NCBI RefSeq assembly: GCF_042660675.1
Contig: NZ_JBHSUL010000035.1
Location: 1-64,000, forward strand
Length of the DNA: 64,000 nucleotides
Direction: 5' to 3'
From: Marinilactibacillus sp042660675
Lineage (GTDB): Bacteria > Bacillota > Bacilli > Lactobacillales > Carnobacteriaceae_A
The translations under genes and the position numbers were made by a program. The notes beneath the pieces were generated by a model. That model did no database searches, was not told where the DNA came from, and was given only the letters and a program-made list of their open reading frames with translations. This document shows, one piece after another, positions 52,764 to 61,562 of this stretch (the first letter of the stretch is position 1; every line of letters starts with the position of its first letter).

Positions 52764-54200
52764 TTACTTATCGTTTCCGCCCATTTGTCCCATCATAAAT
52801 TGGAGTTGTGATTCAGCTTGCATCATTGCTGTATCAAGCGCAGTAAACTGTTTAATATACTGCTCACGCTTAGTTTCTATGCGTTTATTAAATGTCTCAA
52901 TACGCTGATTCACATCTTTGATCAGACGATCATACGTATCATTTTTAGTTTTGATAATTCCTGATGAACTAGAAATATATTCGTTCACTAGAGAACGTGC
53001 TGAATTGGCAAATCCACTTAATTTTGTTTCAGTTTTTGTTATTTCTACACCTTCAGTATCGGTGACGGTATTTGTAACTCTTTCAGAACTATGAAAGAAC
53101 TTTTCTACATCGCTCGGATTCTTTTCAAGTGTTTCTGTGAATTTCGCCCTATCGAAAGATGCTTTACCATAACGATCGATCTCTACTCCTAAATCTTGTA
53201 AGTTTTTGACGGACTCTGAAGAAGTACTCATGTTTCTGGTAAACATACTTCTTAAACTTGACTGTAATCGAGCTAATGAGCTATCTCCAACCAATGTACC
53301 AGTCTTATTATTTTCAGCAGAAGGATCACCAACTGAAGTTTGTTGGTCTATAAAGGAATTCAAAGAATTATACTGATCCACCAACTCTTTCATGGTATCT
53401 GCTGCCTTGTCAGTATTATTTGTAATTGAGATTCTATCCGACTCATCTAAACCATGTACTTTTTGAAGATTTAAGGTAACCCCATCTAAAACGTCTGTAA
53501 TTGTATTGCTATCTTTTTTTATGTTAAGACCATCAATTTCAAACTCAGCTTGTTGTCCTATTTTTACAGAAGCGACATCAGTACCAAATCCAAGATCCGA
53601 AGCAGCTTCACCAATAACGGATAAAGTCTTCTCACCTGAATCTGTATGAGTCAAGATCAAACGATTATCGACTATGCTAGCTTTAATTTTTGATTTTTCA
53701 CTTTGCTCATTGATTTTGTCACGAATATCTTTCAAGCTATCTTCAGCTTTAATTTCTATTTCAAATTTAGTAGTGCTTGAAGAATCGTTTTCTCCAAGTG
53801 TACCCGTATCAATTATTAAATTGCTTTCGATACCCATCTGATCGTTAAGTGATTCTATGCCAAGTTCTCCACCTGTTATACGTGTACTAGTAGCCAGTTG
53901 TAAGACTTTTAGCTCATAATCTCCAGTAGTAGCTGTACTCTTAGCAGTAGCTGAGATATTTTTATCACTAGAAACTGTAACAGTTTTCGAATTAAAAGTA
54001 TCTGGTTTCTTTAAATTATCCAGTTTCGTATAAAGGTTATCTAAACGGCCATTGACATCTTTCCAAGCAGTTTGTTGTTTCTGGTATTTATCTTTTTGGT
54101 TTGTAAACTTTACCCCTCTAGATGATTCTGCTTGTATCAATTGCTCCACTGTGGTCATATCAATACCAGAGTATAGCCCCATTACGTTCATACCACTCAT
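52764..54200 (-). CDS. fliD: Flagellar filament cap protein FliD
   Basis: The 478-residue cap protein has the N-terminal coiled region (MTTVEQLIQAESS and RLDNLYTKLDNLKK) and a C-terminal coiled coil with YDRLIKDVNQRIETFNKRIE (in parts). It lets flagellin polymerise at the tip. It follows flaG with a gap of four bases. Confidence 0.94.
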   Translation of the reverse strand: MSGMNVMGLYSGIDMTTVEQLIQAESSRGVKFTNQKDKYQKQQTAWKDVNGRLDNLYTKLDNLKKPDTFNSKTVTVSSDKNISATAKSTATTGDYELKVLQLATSTRITGGELGIESLNDQMGIESNLIIDTGTLGENDSSSTTKFEIEIKAEDSLKDIRDKINEQSEKSKIKASIVDNRLILTHTDSGEKTLSVIGEAASDLGFGTDVASVKIGQQAEFEIDGLNIKKDSNTITDVLDGVTLNLQKVHGLDESDRISITNNTDKAADTMKELVDQYNSLNSFIDQQTSVGDPSAENNKTGTLVGDSSLARLQSSLRSMFTRNMSTSSESVKNLQDLGVEIDRYGKASFDRAKFTETLEKNPSDVEKFFHSSERVTNTVTDTEGVEITKTETKLSGFANSARSLVNEYISSSSGIIKTKNDTYDRLIKDVNQRIETFNKRIETKREQYIKQFTALDTAMMQAESQLQFMMGQMGGNDK

Positions 54201-54204
54201 ATTG

Positions 54205-54597
54205 TCACTCCATTCTATCTACAATAAGTCCCGACCATTCCCAAATACCAGCAATTATATCTAGCATTTTTTCAGGTGGAATCTCTCTTAAAACTTCTCT
54301 AGTATTATTATCTACTAATTCAACCAATATACGCCCAGTACCATCATGTTTTCTGAAAGAGAGTTGTGTATTAACTCTTTGCATGACATCTTCTGCTTCA
54401 AGTATCCACTGATTGATTTCTCTCTCTGTTGGTGGTTTTTTAACGATGTCTTCTTGCTGATCGGTTCTTCTAATTTCTCTTACTGGTTGGATAGGATCTA
54501 CATATGAATTACCGTATAAGGATATCGTACTTTTACTATGTTGTAAAACTCTATCGACAGTCTTGATTGTATTTTGTGAATTAATACGTTGATTCAT
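54205..54597 (-). CDS. flaG: FlaG-family flagellar protein
   Basis: A 130-residue protein whose C-terminal half matches FlaG (LSFRKHDGTGRILVELVDNNTREVLREIPP in parts, then ending GLIVDRME). I start at ATG 54597 with AGGAG upstream; the ORF has seven more codons. It is linked to fliD and may affect filament length. Confidence 0.82.
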   Translation of the reverse strand: MNQRINSQNTIKTVDRVLQHSKSTISLYGNSYVDPIQPVREIRRTDQQEDIVKKPPTEREINQWILEAEDVMQRVNTQLSFRKHDGTGRILVELVDNNTREVLREIPPEKMLDIIAGIWEWSGLIVDRME

Positions 54598-54670
54598 CTT
54601 CACAACTCCTAATATCAAATAAATAAACTCAACTTGTTCTTAAGAAACTAAAAAAAGCATTATTATATAT

Positions 54671-54707
54671 GTAAAATAAAACCGAAGCTGGAAAACCAGC
54701 TCCGGTT
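54671..54707 (-). terminator. Terminator of the flagellin gene
   Basis: AACCGGAGCTGG pairs with CCAGCTTCGGTT (minus strand, one G-U pair) around a four-base loop, arms at 54680-54691 and 54696-54707. TTATTTTAC follows. Confidence 0.85.
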
Positions 54708-54736
54708 CCATATTAAATCTAATTGTTCTATTAAGA

Positions 54737-55591
54737 TTAACCCAATAGTTGTAAAACACCTTGTGGCATTTGGTTAGCTTGAGCAAGCATCGCAGTTGAA
54801 GCTTGAGAAAGGATGTTAGATTTAGTGAATGACATCATTTCTTCAGCCATGTCAACGTCACGGATACGTGAGTTAGCTTCAGCTAGGTTTTCTTTAGTAG
54901 TAGTTAAGTTGTTGATTGTGTGGTCTAAACGGTTTTGAGTAGCACCTAATTCAGAACGTTGTTTTGAAACTGTAGTAATAGCAGCATCAAGTTTATCAGT
55001 TAACGCATTAGCAGCATCTGCATTGACAGTAATATTATCGACATCAGAAGCATCTACTAGCTCAATATCTTCAGCAGCAATCTCTAAACCAGTTGAAGAC
55101 ATATCTTTCAGAGATACAGTAATTTTATCTTCATCACTAGTGTTTGCTCCAATTTGTAAAGTAACATCTTCTGACTCACTAGAAAGAAGTTTTTTTGTAT
55201 TGAACTGAGTAGTTTCAGCGATTCTGTCAATTTCTGTTGTCAAAGCAGTCAATTCATCTTGAATTGCAGACAAATCGTCAGCGCTGTTAGTTCCATTACC
55301 AGCCTGTACAGAAAGATCACGCATACGATTTAAGATTGAGTGAGTTTCGTTAAGAGCACCTTCTGCTGTTTGAATAAGAGAAATTCCATCTTGAGCATTA
55401 CGAGTAGCTTGGTTCAAACCAGAAATTTGATTTTTCATTTTTTCCGAGATTGAAAGTCCTGCAGCATCATCGCCAGCTTTGTTGATTCTAAGTCCTGAAG
55501 ATAGTTTAGCTAGTGAATTACTTTTAGCTCCGTTTGCTGATGTTAAGCGAGAGTATGTATTCATCGCTGCAGTGTTAGTATTAATACGCAT
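54737..55591 (-). CDS. hag: Flagellin
   Basis: The 284-residue flagellin has N-terminal MRINTNTAAMNTYSRLTSAN and the C-terminal helices ending MPQGVLQLLG. The central domain is very short, so it is a small D0/D1-type flagellin. ATG 55591 has TGGAGGAAA upstream; an upstream in-frame ATG at 55606 lies before the site. A sigma-28-like promoter is at 55649-55675. It is the only flagellin gene in the window. Confidence 0.96.
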   Translation of the reverse strand: MRINTNTAAMNTYSRLTSANGAKSNSLAKLSSGLRINKAGDDAAGLSISEKMKNQISGLNQATRNAQDGISLIQTAEGALNETHSILNRMRDLSVQAGNGTNSADDLSAIQDELTALTTEIDRIAETTQFNTKKLLSSESEDVTLQIGANTSDEDKITVSLKDMSSTGLEIAAEDIELVDASDVDNITVNADAANALTDKLDAAITTVSKQRSELGATQNRLDHTINNLTTTKENLAEANSRIRDVDMAEEMMSFTKSNILSQASTAMLAQANQMPQGVLQLLG

Positions 55592-55648
55592 GTTAATTTC
55601 CTCCAATGTGTTTGTGTGTTTTTAAGACGTTATCGCCTTCTAATTATA

Positions 55649-55675
55649 GTATCGGAAGCATACAAATATTGTTAA
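55649..55675 (-). promoter_or_regulatory. Sigma-28-like promoter of the flagellin gene
   Basis: TTAA (55672-55675), 15 bases, TCCGATAC (55649-55656) on the minus strand, near the FliA/SigD consensus TAAA-N15-GCCGATAT. It lies between the insertion sequence and the flagellin start. Confidence 0.75.
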
Positions 55676-55710
55676 CCCTAAAAAGTAAAATAAAATAAAA
55701 AACTACTCAA

Positions 55711-55718
55711 CTTTTTGT
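55711..55718. repeat. Target-site duplication, left copy
   Basis: CTTTTTGT directly flanks the left end of the insertion sequence and is repeated at 57129-57136. Confidence 0.8.
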
Positions 55719-57128
55719 GGCTCTGTGTCAAATAGTGTTGTACCGTTAGTTACCTTTAAGAAGCTTTATCGATCTATTTGATAAAGCCATAAGCTGTACG
55801 TTTAATATTTTTCACCTTGTTATCAGAGCCTTCTAGCGGACCATTGGAATAGCGATATAGAAACGCTGTTTCTATATGACCTTCTTTTAAGTGATAATGT
55901 AATGTTCGCTGACTGATTCTCATTGTATTGTGATAGTCAAAAGTAGTCTGTTTTAATGTGTTTTGAAATTGGCTGTAGTTTTTCGTTTTTAAAGCATGCA
56001 AAAGATCTTGATAGAAACGATAACTTTCTCCTAGTTCGCTACTAAAGCTGAGTAGTGTATCAACGACGTGTTGTTGGGTGGTTTGTCCAAAACAAGTATA
56101 GTGCTTATAATTTGTACTCGACAGTGCTCGTTCCTCTTTTAATAGAAGGCGCCAATGATTCTTGAATTTATTGTAGATCCCTTTATACGGATAGCTAGAA
56201 CGGTTATATTGTTTCATCACTTTGACCCTGATTCTATCTAAAGAACGATTGATCAACTGAATGATGTGAAAGCGATCAATAATGATTTTTGCATTTGGAA
56301 AAAGCTCTCTTATAAAGAACTCATAAGCTGCGTTCATATCAATCACGACAAGTTTTACCTGCTCTCTCACTTTTAGCGGATACTTTTGAAAGTGAAGTTT
56401 GAGATAAGTTTTTCTTCTATCAGGAAGGACATCAATGACCTCATGTGTATCGCCATCGGCGTAAATGAAGCTCATCGAACCTTTCACATTTTTGACTGAG
56501 TTGAATTCATCGAAAAGCAAACAAGGCGGTAAAGATTGAAAGTCAGGGTAATAGGCTTGGGCAAACGTGCAAATGACTCGCTTAACGGTAGAAGGTGACA
56601 CTGTATGTTCTTCTGCTATATACTTCATCGAAAGATCTTCTCTAGATTGAAAGCCAATGTGTTGCTTTACTTTCTTAGAAATAAAGCAATGTTCTTCGAC
56701 TTCTGAGGAATGAGCGGAAAAGGTTTGCATACAGGACTTACAAAAGAAACGTTGTTTCTTTAAATAAAGGCGCGTCGGATACCCAGCTACTTTATTCCAA
56801 ACATGTTTAGTTAGCTTGGTTCCATGCTTAATAATCGTGTAATCAACGTTCTTAACACCGCACTTAGGGCAATAGTTGGGTGTATAAGTGATCGTCCCCC
56901 TGACAATATTGGTTAAAACACCTTTAAGGGTTTGACGATCAATCTGAGTCAATGTGATCGATTCATCTTGGATATGAAGTATTTTTTTGATATCATAAGA
57001 TTCAAGCAAGCAAGATTCCTCCTATAGATTTGGTGTGGTAACTACAGTCTATCAGAGAATCTCGCTTGTTTCATTTTACATAAAAATAGTGTTGGCGAAT
57101 TCTCACCAACACTAAATATTATAGAACC
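55719..57128 (-). mobile_element. ISL3-family insertion sequence, 1410 bp
   Basis: Bounded by imperfect inverted repeats (left 55719-55740, right 57107-57128) that share GG.TCT.T at the outer end and AGTGTTG at the inner end, with 8-bp target duplications CTTTTTGT. It carries one transposase gene on the minus strand. Length, ends and 8-bp duplications fit the ISL3 family. Confidence 0.85.
55774..57009 (-). CDS. ISL3-family transposase
   Basis: The 411-residue DDE transposase has the N-terminal zinc-finger (CPKCGVKN and CKSC), a helix-turn-helix region, then LLFDEF and VVIDMNAAYEFF for the catalytic Asp residues and SNGPLEGSDNKVKNIKRTAYG with the catalytic Glu. The protein stops soon after that motif (GFIK), where family members usually run about 20 residues further. 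It may be slightly truncated, so activity is uncertain. Confidence 0.85.
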   Translation of the reverse strand: MLESYDIKKILHIQDESITLTQIDRQTLKGVLTNIVRGTITYTPNYCPKCGVKNVDYTIIKHGTKLTKHVWNKVAGYPTRLYLKKQRFFCKSCMQTFSAHSSEVEEHCFISKKVKQHIGFQSREDLSMKYIAEEHTVSPSTVKRVICTFAQAYYPDFQSLPPCLLFDEFNSVKNVKGSMSFIYADGDTHEVIDVLPDRRKTYLKLHFQKYPLKVREQVKLVVIDMNAAYEFFIRELFPNAKIIIDRFHIIQLINRSLDRIRVKVMKQYNRSSYPYKGIYNKFKNHWRLLLKEERALSSTNYKHYTCFGQTTQQHVVDTLLSFSSELGESYRFYQDLLHALKTKNYSQFQNTLKQTTFDYHNTMRISQRTLHYHLKEGHIETAFLYRYSNGPLEGSDNKVKNIKRTAYGFIK

Positions 57129-57136
57129 CTTTTTGT
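57129..57136. repeat. Target-site duplication, right copy
   Basis: CTTTTTGT at the right end of the insertion sequence, identical to 55711-55718. Confidence 0.8.
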
Positions 57137-57156
57137 CGAGTAGTTTCAAATCAAAG

Positions 57157-58071
57157 CTATCTAATGTAATCAAGTAAATTATTCTGTAAAATCTTTGTAC
57201 CCATCTGTAAAGAAGCTTCATAAGAAACCATCTCCATAGAGTATTTCATATAGGTTTCTGCTAAATCAATGTCTTGTGTATTTGAATAAGTTGTCTTTAA
57301 ATTAAGATATTCTGATTCATTACGATCTTTTGCAGCTACTAAACGGTTTTGAGTTGCCCCAATATTTGTACGCAAATTAACGATATTATTAATTTGCTTA
57401 TCGACGTTATTTAGAATGCTTCCACCCAATTTTTCAGTATCATCACTATCCAAGGCAACTAATAAGTCGTTAAATAATGTTCCTAAGTCACTGCTTTCTT
57501 CCTGAGTATTCATTAGTACACTTCCGTCAGTTTTCATCTCAACGGCAACTCCACGTGCAATTTCTTTAGAAGTATTATCTGATGTTCCTTTGTATGTTAC
57601 TTTGGGCATTTCTCCTTCAACTGAAGCTTCTTTTACAAACGGTTTAGTTGTGGAGTTATTCCCTGCAAAAATATATTTCCCACCAAAACTGGTGTTAAAT
57701 GAATCCATCAATGTATCGATTTCATTTTCTACTTCTGCTTTGATGGACTGTCTATCCTCGTGATTATATGTTCCATTAGCTGCCTGTTGAGTCAAAGTAT
57801 AAATCCGTTGAATAGAAGTCGTTGCGTTTGCTAGTGCAGAGTCTTGGACATTCGCAAAGTCAATCGAGTCATTAATAGTGGATTTATACTCATCATTTTG
57901 CTTAATTTCATTATTCAAGTCCAGTACTTTGGATACTTTCAATGGATCACCACTTGGTCGACTAACTTGTTGCATTGTAGAGAGTTGTTCTTGATACTTA
58001 TAAACATTTTTCATGTTGTTATTTAAGTTACGCATAAAGTTTTTAGACATTAAAGAATTGGTTACTCTCAT
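57157..58071 (-). CDS. flgL: Hook-filament junction protein FlgL
   Basis: The 304-residue flagellin-like junction protein has MRVTNSLMSKNFMRNLNNN at the start and NTQDIDLAETYMKYSMEM at the C-terminus. It joins FlgK to the filament. The stop lies 28 bases before the insertion sequence, so the frame itself is intact. Confidence 0.93.
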   Translation of the reverse strand: MRVTNSLMSKNFMRNLNNNMKNVYKYQEQLSTMQQVSRPSGDPLKVSKVLDLNNEIKQNDEYKSTINDSIDFANVQDSALANATTSIQRIYTLTQQAANGTYNHEDRQSIKAEVENEIDTLMDSFNTSFGGKYIFAGNNSTTKPFVKEASVEGEMPKVTYKGTSDNTSKEIARGVAVEMKTDGSVLMNTQEESSDLGTLFNDLLVALDSDDTEKLGGSILNNVDKQINNIVNLRTNIGATQNRLVAAKDRNESEYLNLKTTYSNTQDIDLAETYMKYSMEMVSYEASLQMGTKILQNNLLDYIR

Positions 58072-58074
58072 TGA

Positions 58075-59565
58075 TTACACCCCAGTTCGGTTAATTAAGG
58101 TATCTAACATATCTGATAACGTTTGAAGCACTCTTGAATTTGCTTGGAAAGCACTAGAATATTTGATCATATCAACAACTTCATCGTTGATATCGACACC
58201 CGATACAGATTCACGACGTTGTTCCAGTAAAGCCATCAACCCTTCTTGTGTATCTAACATATTATCTGACTGTTGTTTAATGATCCCCATATTGGTTACC
58301 ATACTATTATATTTACTGAAAAGTGTTGAGTTACTACCACTTCCTGGTTCAACTGTCATACTTTCCGGTTTAAACCATTCATCACCATTTGGAATCGGTG
58401 TGTTTTTTAAACTAGATATCAATTGAGCTCTAGAGCCATCACCAGCAATTGTATTATCTAGTGATTTTCCAGTTACAACAAGATTATTATCATTTCTAAT
58501 TTCTTGGTTGATTTGAATAGTTGAAGAAGCATTTACTTCAGTCACAGTAAAGAAGTTTCTACCATCTCCACCGTTACTATGAATCGTATTCACTGCATTC
58601 GCAAAACTAAAGACAAATTCATTTAAGTCTTTTTGCATATCAGTAATGACTGAAAGTGCTTCTTGTGTACCTTTTACTGCACCAGATTCTAAATTGATCG
58701 GGCTAAAGGTTGCTGCTCCGTCTGCACCAGATTTCAGTACAAATTGTCCAACTTCGGCCTCCACTTCAAGTACTGTCCCATCAGTTAATACAGGACGTCC
58801 TGCATCATTCATACTTGTTACTGTTTGAATCTCTTTACGTGAATTGGCATCCAAAAGATTTTGGCCATCCATGGAAATAGCTACTCGGTTATACTTATCA
58901 CGTTCAACCGTAATGTTCCCTTGACTTGCCAATTTATTGACAAGCTGATCTTGTGAATCTAGTAAATCATTAGGTGCAAATCCTCTAACGGAAGCTTGCC
59001 AGATTTGCTGGTTCAAGTCTTCAAGTTGTTTCAAAGTAGAGTTTGCATCAAGCGCAGATTTGTCAAGTCCTTGAATGGTATCTCTCTTCAGAGCATCCAT
59101 TGCATTAGACATATGTTTTACTGTATCTACAAAGGTTTCACTTGTTTGAACGAGCATCGTTTTGGAAGCGGCTTGTTCCGGGTTAGACGCTAAGTAAGTC
59201 CATGCATTAAATACTTCTGATATTTGATTCGCAAGCCCTGTGGCAGATGGTTCATTGAAAGTTGCTTCTAGTTGACCTATCGTATCAGACAGTGACTGAT
59301 GTTTACCTGTCGTAGAATAGCCATTCATCAATTGATTGTTGATGAATTGATCTTGCATACGTGAAATACTACCGACTTGTACGCCCGTTCCAACTTGACC
59401 AATACCCGGTAATTGCTGAGCAATATTTGTCTGTAAGTTTACACGCTGTCTTGAGTAACCCGGCGTATTGATATTGGAAACGTTATGTCCAATCGTTTGT
59501 AGTGCATTCTGTTGAGCTTTCAATCCGCTTGTTGCCGTGTTTAATGTACCAAATAATCCTGACAT
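58075..59565 (-). CDS. flgK: Hook-filament junction protein FlgK
   Basis: The 496-residue protein begins with GLFGTLNTATSGLKAQQNAL and has HNVSNINTPGYSRQRV, the hook-associated signature, and a C-terminal FQANSRVLQTLSDMLDTL. AAGGAG lies upstream. It ends three bases before flgL. Confidence 0.94.
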   Translation of the reverse strand: MSGLFGTLNTATSGLKAQQNALQTIGHNVSNINTPGYSRQRVNLQTNIAQQLPGIGQVGTGVQVGSISRMQDQFINNQLMNGYSTTGKHQSLSDTIGQLEATFNEPSATGLANQISEVFNAWTYLASNPEQAASKTMLVQTSETFVDTVKHMSNAMDALKRDTIQGLDKSALDANSTLKQLEDLNQQIWQASVRGFAPNDLLDSQDQLVNKLASQGNITVERDKYNRVAISMDGQNLLDANSRKEIQTVTSMNDAGRPVLTDGTVLEVEAEVGQFVLKSGADGAATFSPINLESGAVKGTQEALSVITDMQKDLNEFVFSFANAVNTIHSNGGDGRNFFTVTEVNASSTIQINQEIRNDNNLVVTGKSLDNTIAGDGSRAQLISSLKNTPIPNGDEWFKPESMTVEPGSGSNSTLFSKYNSMVTNMGIIKQQSDNMLDTQEGLMALLEQRRESVSGVDINDEVVDMIKYSSAFQANSRVLQTLSDMLDTLINRTGV

Positions 59566-59578
59566 CTGTATGTACTCC

Positions 59579-59944
59579 TTATAAAGACTGGTCTAGAAAT
59601 GCGGTCTGCCCTGATTTCTCGAATGTCCCTGTTTTTGAATAAGTATTTTTCTTTGTAACGTTTTTTTGAATACTTGAAATTAATTGCTCCGTAAAACGCA
59701 TTGACTGTTCCGTTAACATCAAATTTGTTTCTTGTAGCTCTTTGATTTCTCCAGTAATCGCGGTTAACTGTTCTATCTCAATTTCACTTTCGTCAAAATC
59801 CGCTAAACTTAGCATGATTTCTTCTTTAGTTGAAATGAGTTCAAGCAGTCTTTCCCCATCGTTTTGGATCAAAACTGCTCGCTCTTCACTTAATACTTCT
59901 TTGAGTTCAATCATTTTAGCCAAAACTTGTTCTGTTTTTGACAT
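59579..59944 (-). CDS. flgN: Flagellar export chaperone FlgN
   Basis: A 121-residue helical protein with a heptad-like middle part (ELKEVLSEERAVLIQND and the KEEIMLSLADFDE part). FlgN proteins bind FlgK and FlgL before export, and the gene is placed between flgM and flgK as in other bacteria. Confidence 0.85.
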   Translation of the reverse strand: MSKTEQVLAKMIELKEVLSEERAVLIQNDGERLLELISTKEEIMLSLADFDESEIEIEQLTAITGEIKELQETNLMLTEQSMRFTEQLISSIQKNVTKKNTYSKTGTFEKSGQTAFLDQSL

Positions 59945-59947
59945 GAA

Positions 59948-60235
59948 TTACTGCTCCTTTTGTGACTGGATCGTGCGCACTAGTTCTGAAGAAATTTTGC
60001 TAGCGTCTACTTCGTAATCTCCATTTTGGATAGCAGCTTTAATGGACTCTACTCTTTCAGAAAAAACAGTTTTTTCAGCATCGTGAAGTGCTTGTGCTTC
60101 TTTTGAGATATTCACTTGAACTGGTGCCTGGTTTTTAGGTGTTTCTTCAGATTTAGTTTGTTTAGCAGACTGTCCTGATTTTGTTTGATTTACAGAATTT
60201 AGATAGCTTTTATGTTGGTTATTGATTTTCATCAT
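59948..60235 (-). CDS. flgM: Anti-sigma-28 factor FlgM
   Basis: A 95-residue protein with a disordered N-terminus and the FlgM C-terminal part (VNISKEAQALHDAE then ERVESIKAAIQNGDYEVD and SELV). It holds FliA inactive until it is exported through the finished hook. The sigma-28-like promoter upstream makes a feedback loop. Confidence 0.92.
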   Translation of the reverse strand: MMKINNQHKSYLNSVNQTKSGQSAKQTKSEETPKNQAPVQVNISKEAQALHDAEKTVFSERVESIKAAIQNGDYEVDASKISSELVRTIQSQKEQ

Positions 60236-60316
60236 GATCGCCTCTTTTATGATTATTTTGGTTAAGTTTGTAATTTCTAGTTAAAGAACTCTAGTAAGAG
60301 TTTTATACAGTACTTA

Positions 60317-60343
60317 TTATCGGAAGGCTTTAAAGATTATTAA
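60317..60343 (-). promoter_or_regulatory. Sigma-28-like promoter of flgM-flgN-flgK-flgL
   Basis: TTAA (60340-60343), 15 bases, TCCGATAA (60317-60324) on the minus strand. It is almost the same as the flagellin promoter. Confidence 0.75.
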
Positions 60344-60404
60344 GCCTATTTATTTAAATGTTCAACTCCAATAGTATAGCTTAAAAGTTTAATAGATTAA
60401 AGTG

Positions 60405-60438
60405 GACAAAAAAAGACACGAAACAAGTTCGTGTCTTT
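60405..60438 (-). terminator. Terminator after fliY
   Basis: Perfect 11-bp arms 60412-60422 and 60428-60438 (AAAGACACGAA type), five-base loop, and seven T on the minus strand. Confidence 0.9.
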
Positions 60439-60449
60439 AAGCTAAGTGA

Positions 60450-61562
60450 TTAATTTAAATGTGTGATGCGCTGTTCTTTACTCAAAATGTTTGTAATTCT
60501 AATACCAAAGCTTTCGTTAATAACAACAACTTCGCCTTCTGCGATCAGTTTACCATTTACATAAATCTCGAGTGGTTCATCTGTCATCTTGTCCAGTTCA
60601 ACAACTGAACCTGTACCTAGTGACAATATGTCTTTGATTGTCTTTTTACTTTTACCTAAGACAACACTGAAATCTAGTGGTACATCCATGATTAAATCAA
60701 GGTTTCTCGGAGAAGATTTTGCTCCAGTTTGTTCTAGATCTTGGAATTTAGGCTTTTGAACATTGACTGATTCCCGAGGTTTTGGCGCTTCAGGAACGGG
60801 GGAAACAGCCGGAGCCGGCGCTGGTGTTTCAGCAACCACTTCTTCTTGCTCACGTCCTTGAACGACCTCAGCTTCATCACCGAGCATGATTTCAACGATT
60901 TCCATCGCTGTTTCAAGAGGTAAAATCTGCATGATTTCACTTTCTAGTAAACCTTCAACACTTAGTTGGAAAGAAATCTTACAAATCGTACTTTCATCTG
61001 TAATATTTTCCAAAGTGGCTTCTTCTGGGCTTTGCCATACTTCAACGTTTGGAGGCAAGATATCTATTGGTTTACTGAACATTGTCGCCATTGCTGTAGA
61101 AGCCGTACCCATCATCTGGTTCATCGCTTCAGCAACTGCACTCAGTTCCAACTCAGTAAATTCTTTACCTTCTACATCTTTACCATCATTACCCATCATA
61201 AGATCCGCAATAATGACAGCATCTTCAACATCAATCATTAAGACGTTGTTTCCGACTAATCCTTCTTTGAATCCAATCGTTGTAACGACTTTTGGTACTT
61301 CACATTCATCAATAATTTGTTTTAACGTAACACCTGAAACAACAGGTGTCGTAATTTTAATCGTACGATTCAATAATTGAGAAAGTGTCGTAGCAGCTTG
61401 AGACATAGAGATGTTTCCAACTTCTCCTAATATGTCTTTTGTTTCTTGTGGAATGGTGTGATCTACTGTTGCTGTTTCTTCTTCCGCTACAGCTGTCTCT
61501 ATTGGACCAGACCCATTTAACAATGCATCAATTTCTTCTTGTGACATTTGACCGCTACTCAT
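60450..61562 (-). CDS. fliY: Flagellar motor switch phosphatase FliY
   Basis: The 370-residue protein has an N-terminal SQEEIDALLNG motif that binds CheY-P, two CheC-like phosphatase motifs (KDILGEVGNISMSQAATTLSQLL in parts, and ELSAVAEAMNQMMGTAS), a Pro/Ala-rich linker (about 243-270) and a C-terminal FliN domain (about 285-365). It replaces FliN in Bacillus-type motors and removes phosphate from CheY. It overlaps fliM by eight bases. Confidence 0.93.
   Translation of the reverse strand: MSSGQMSQEEIDALLNGSGPIETAVAEEETATVDHTIPQETKDILGEVGNISMSQAATTLSQLLNRTIKITTPVVSGVTLKQIIDECEVPKVVTTIGFKEGLVGNNVLMIDVEDAVIIADLMMGNDGKDVEGKEFTELELSAVAEAMNQMMGTASTAMATMFSKPIDILPPNVEVWQSPEEATLENITDESTICKISFQLSVEGLLESEIMQILPLETAMEIVEIMLGDEAEVVQGREQEEVVAETPAPAPAVSPVPEAPKPRESVNVQKPKFQDLEQTGAKSSPRNLDLIMDVPLDFSVVLGKSKKTIKDILSLGTGSVVELDKMTDEPLEIYVNGKLIAEGEVVVINESFGIRITNILSKEQRITHLN

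Larger units (their letters stand above)
55700..57146 (-). other. flgL terminator split by the insertion sequence
   Basis: Removing the element and one copy of the target duplication rejoins AAACTACTCGAC, loop AAAAA and GTTGAGTAGTTT on the minus strand, a 12-bp stem with one G-U pair, followed by TTTTATTTTATTTT. The arms now lie at 57135-57146 and 55700-55711. This was the flgL terminator before insertion. Confidence 0.75.

Noticed and set aside
60886..61380. 164-codon plus-strand open frame opposite fliY
   Set aside because: It is antisense to a conserved protein, has a Ser/Ile-rich product and no ribosome site; a shadow frame.
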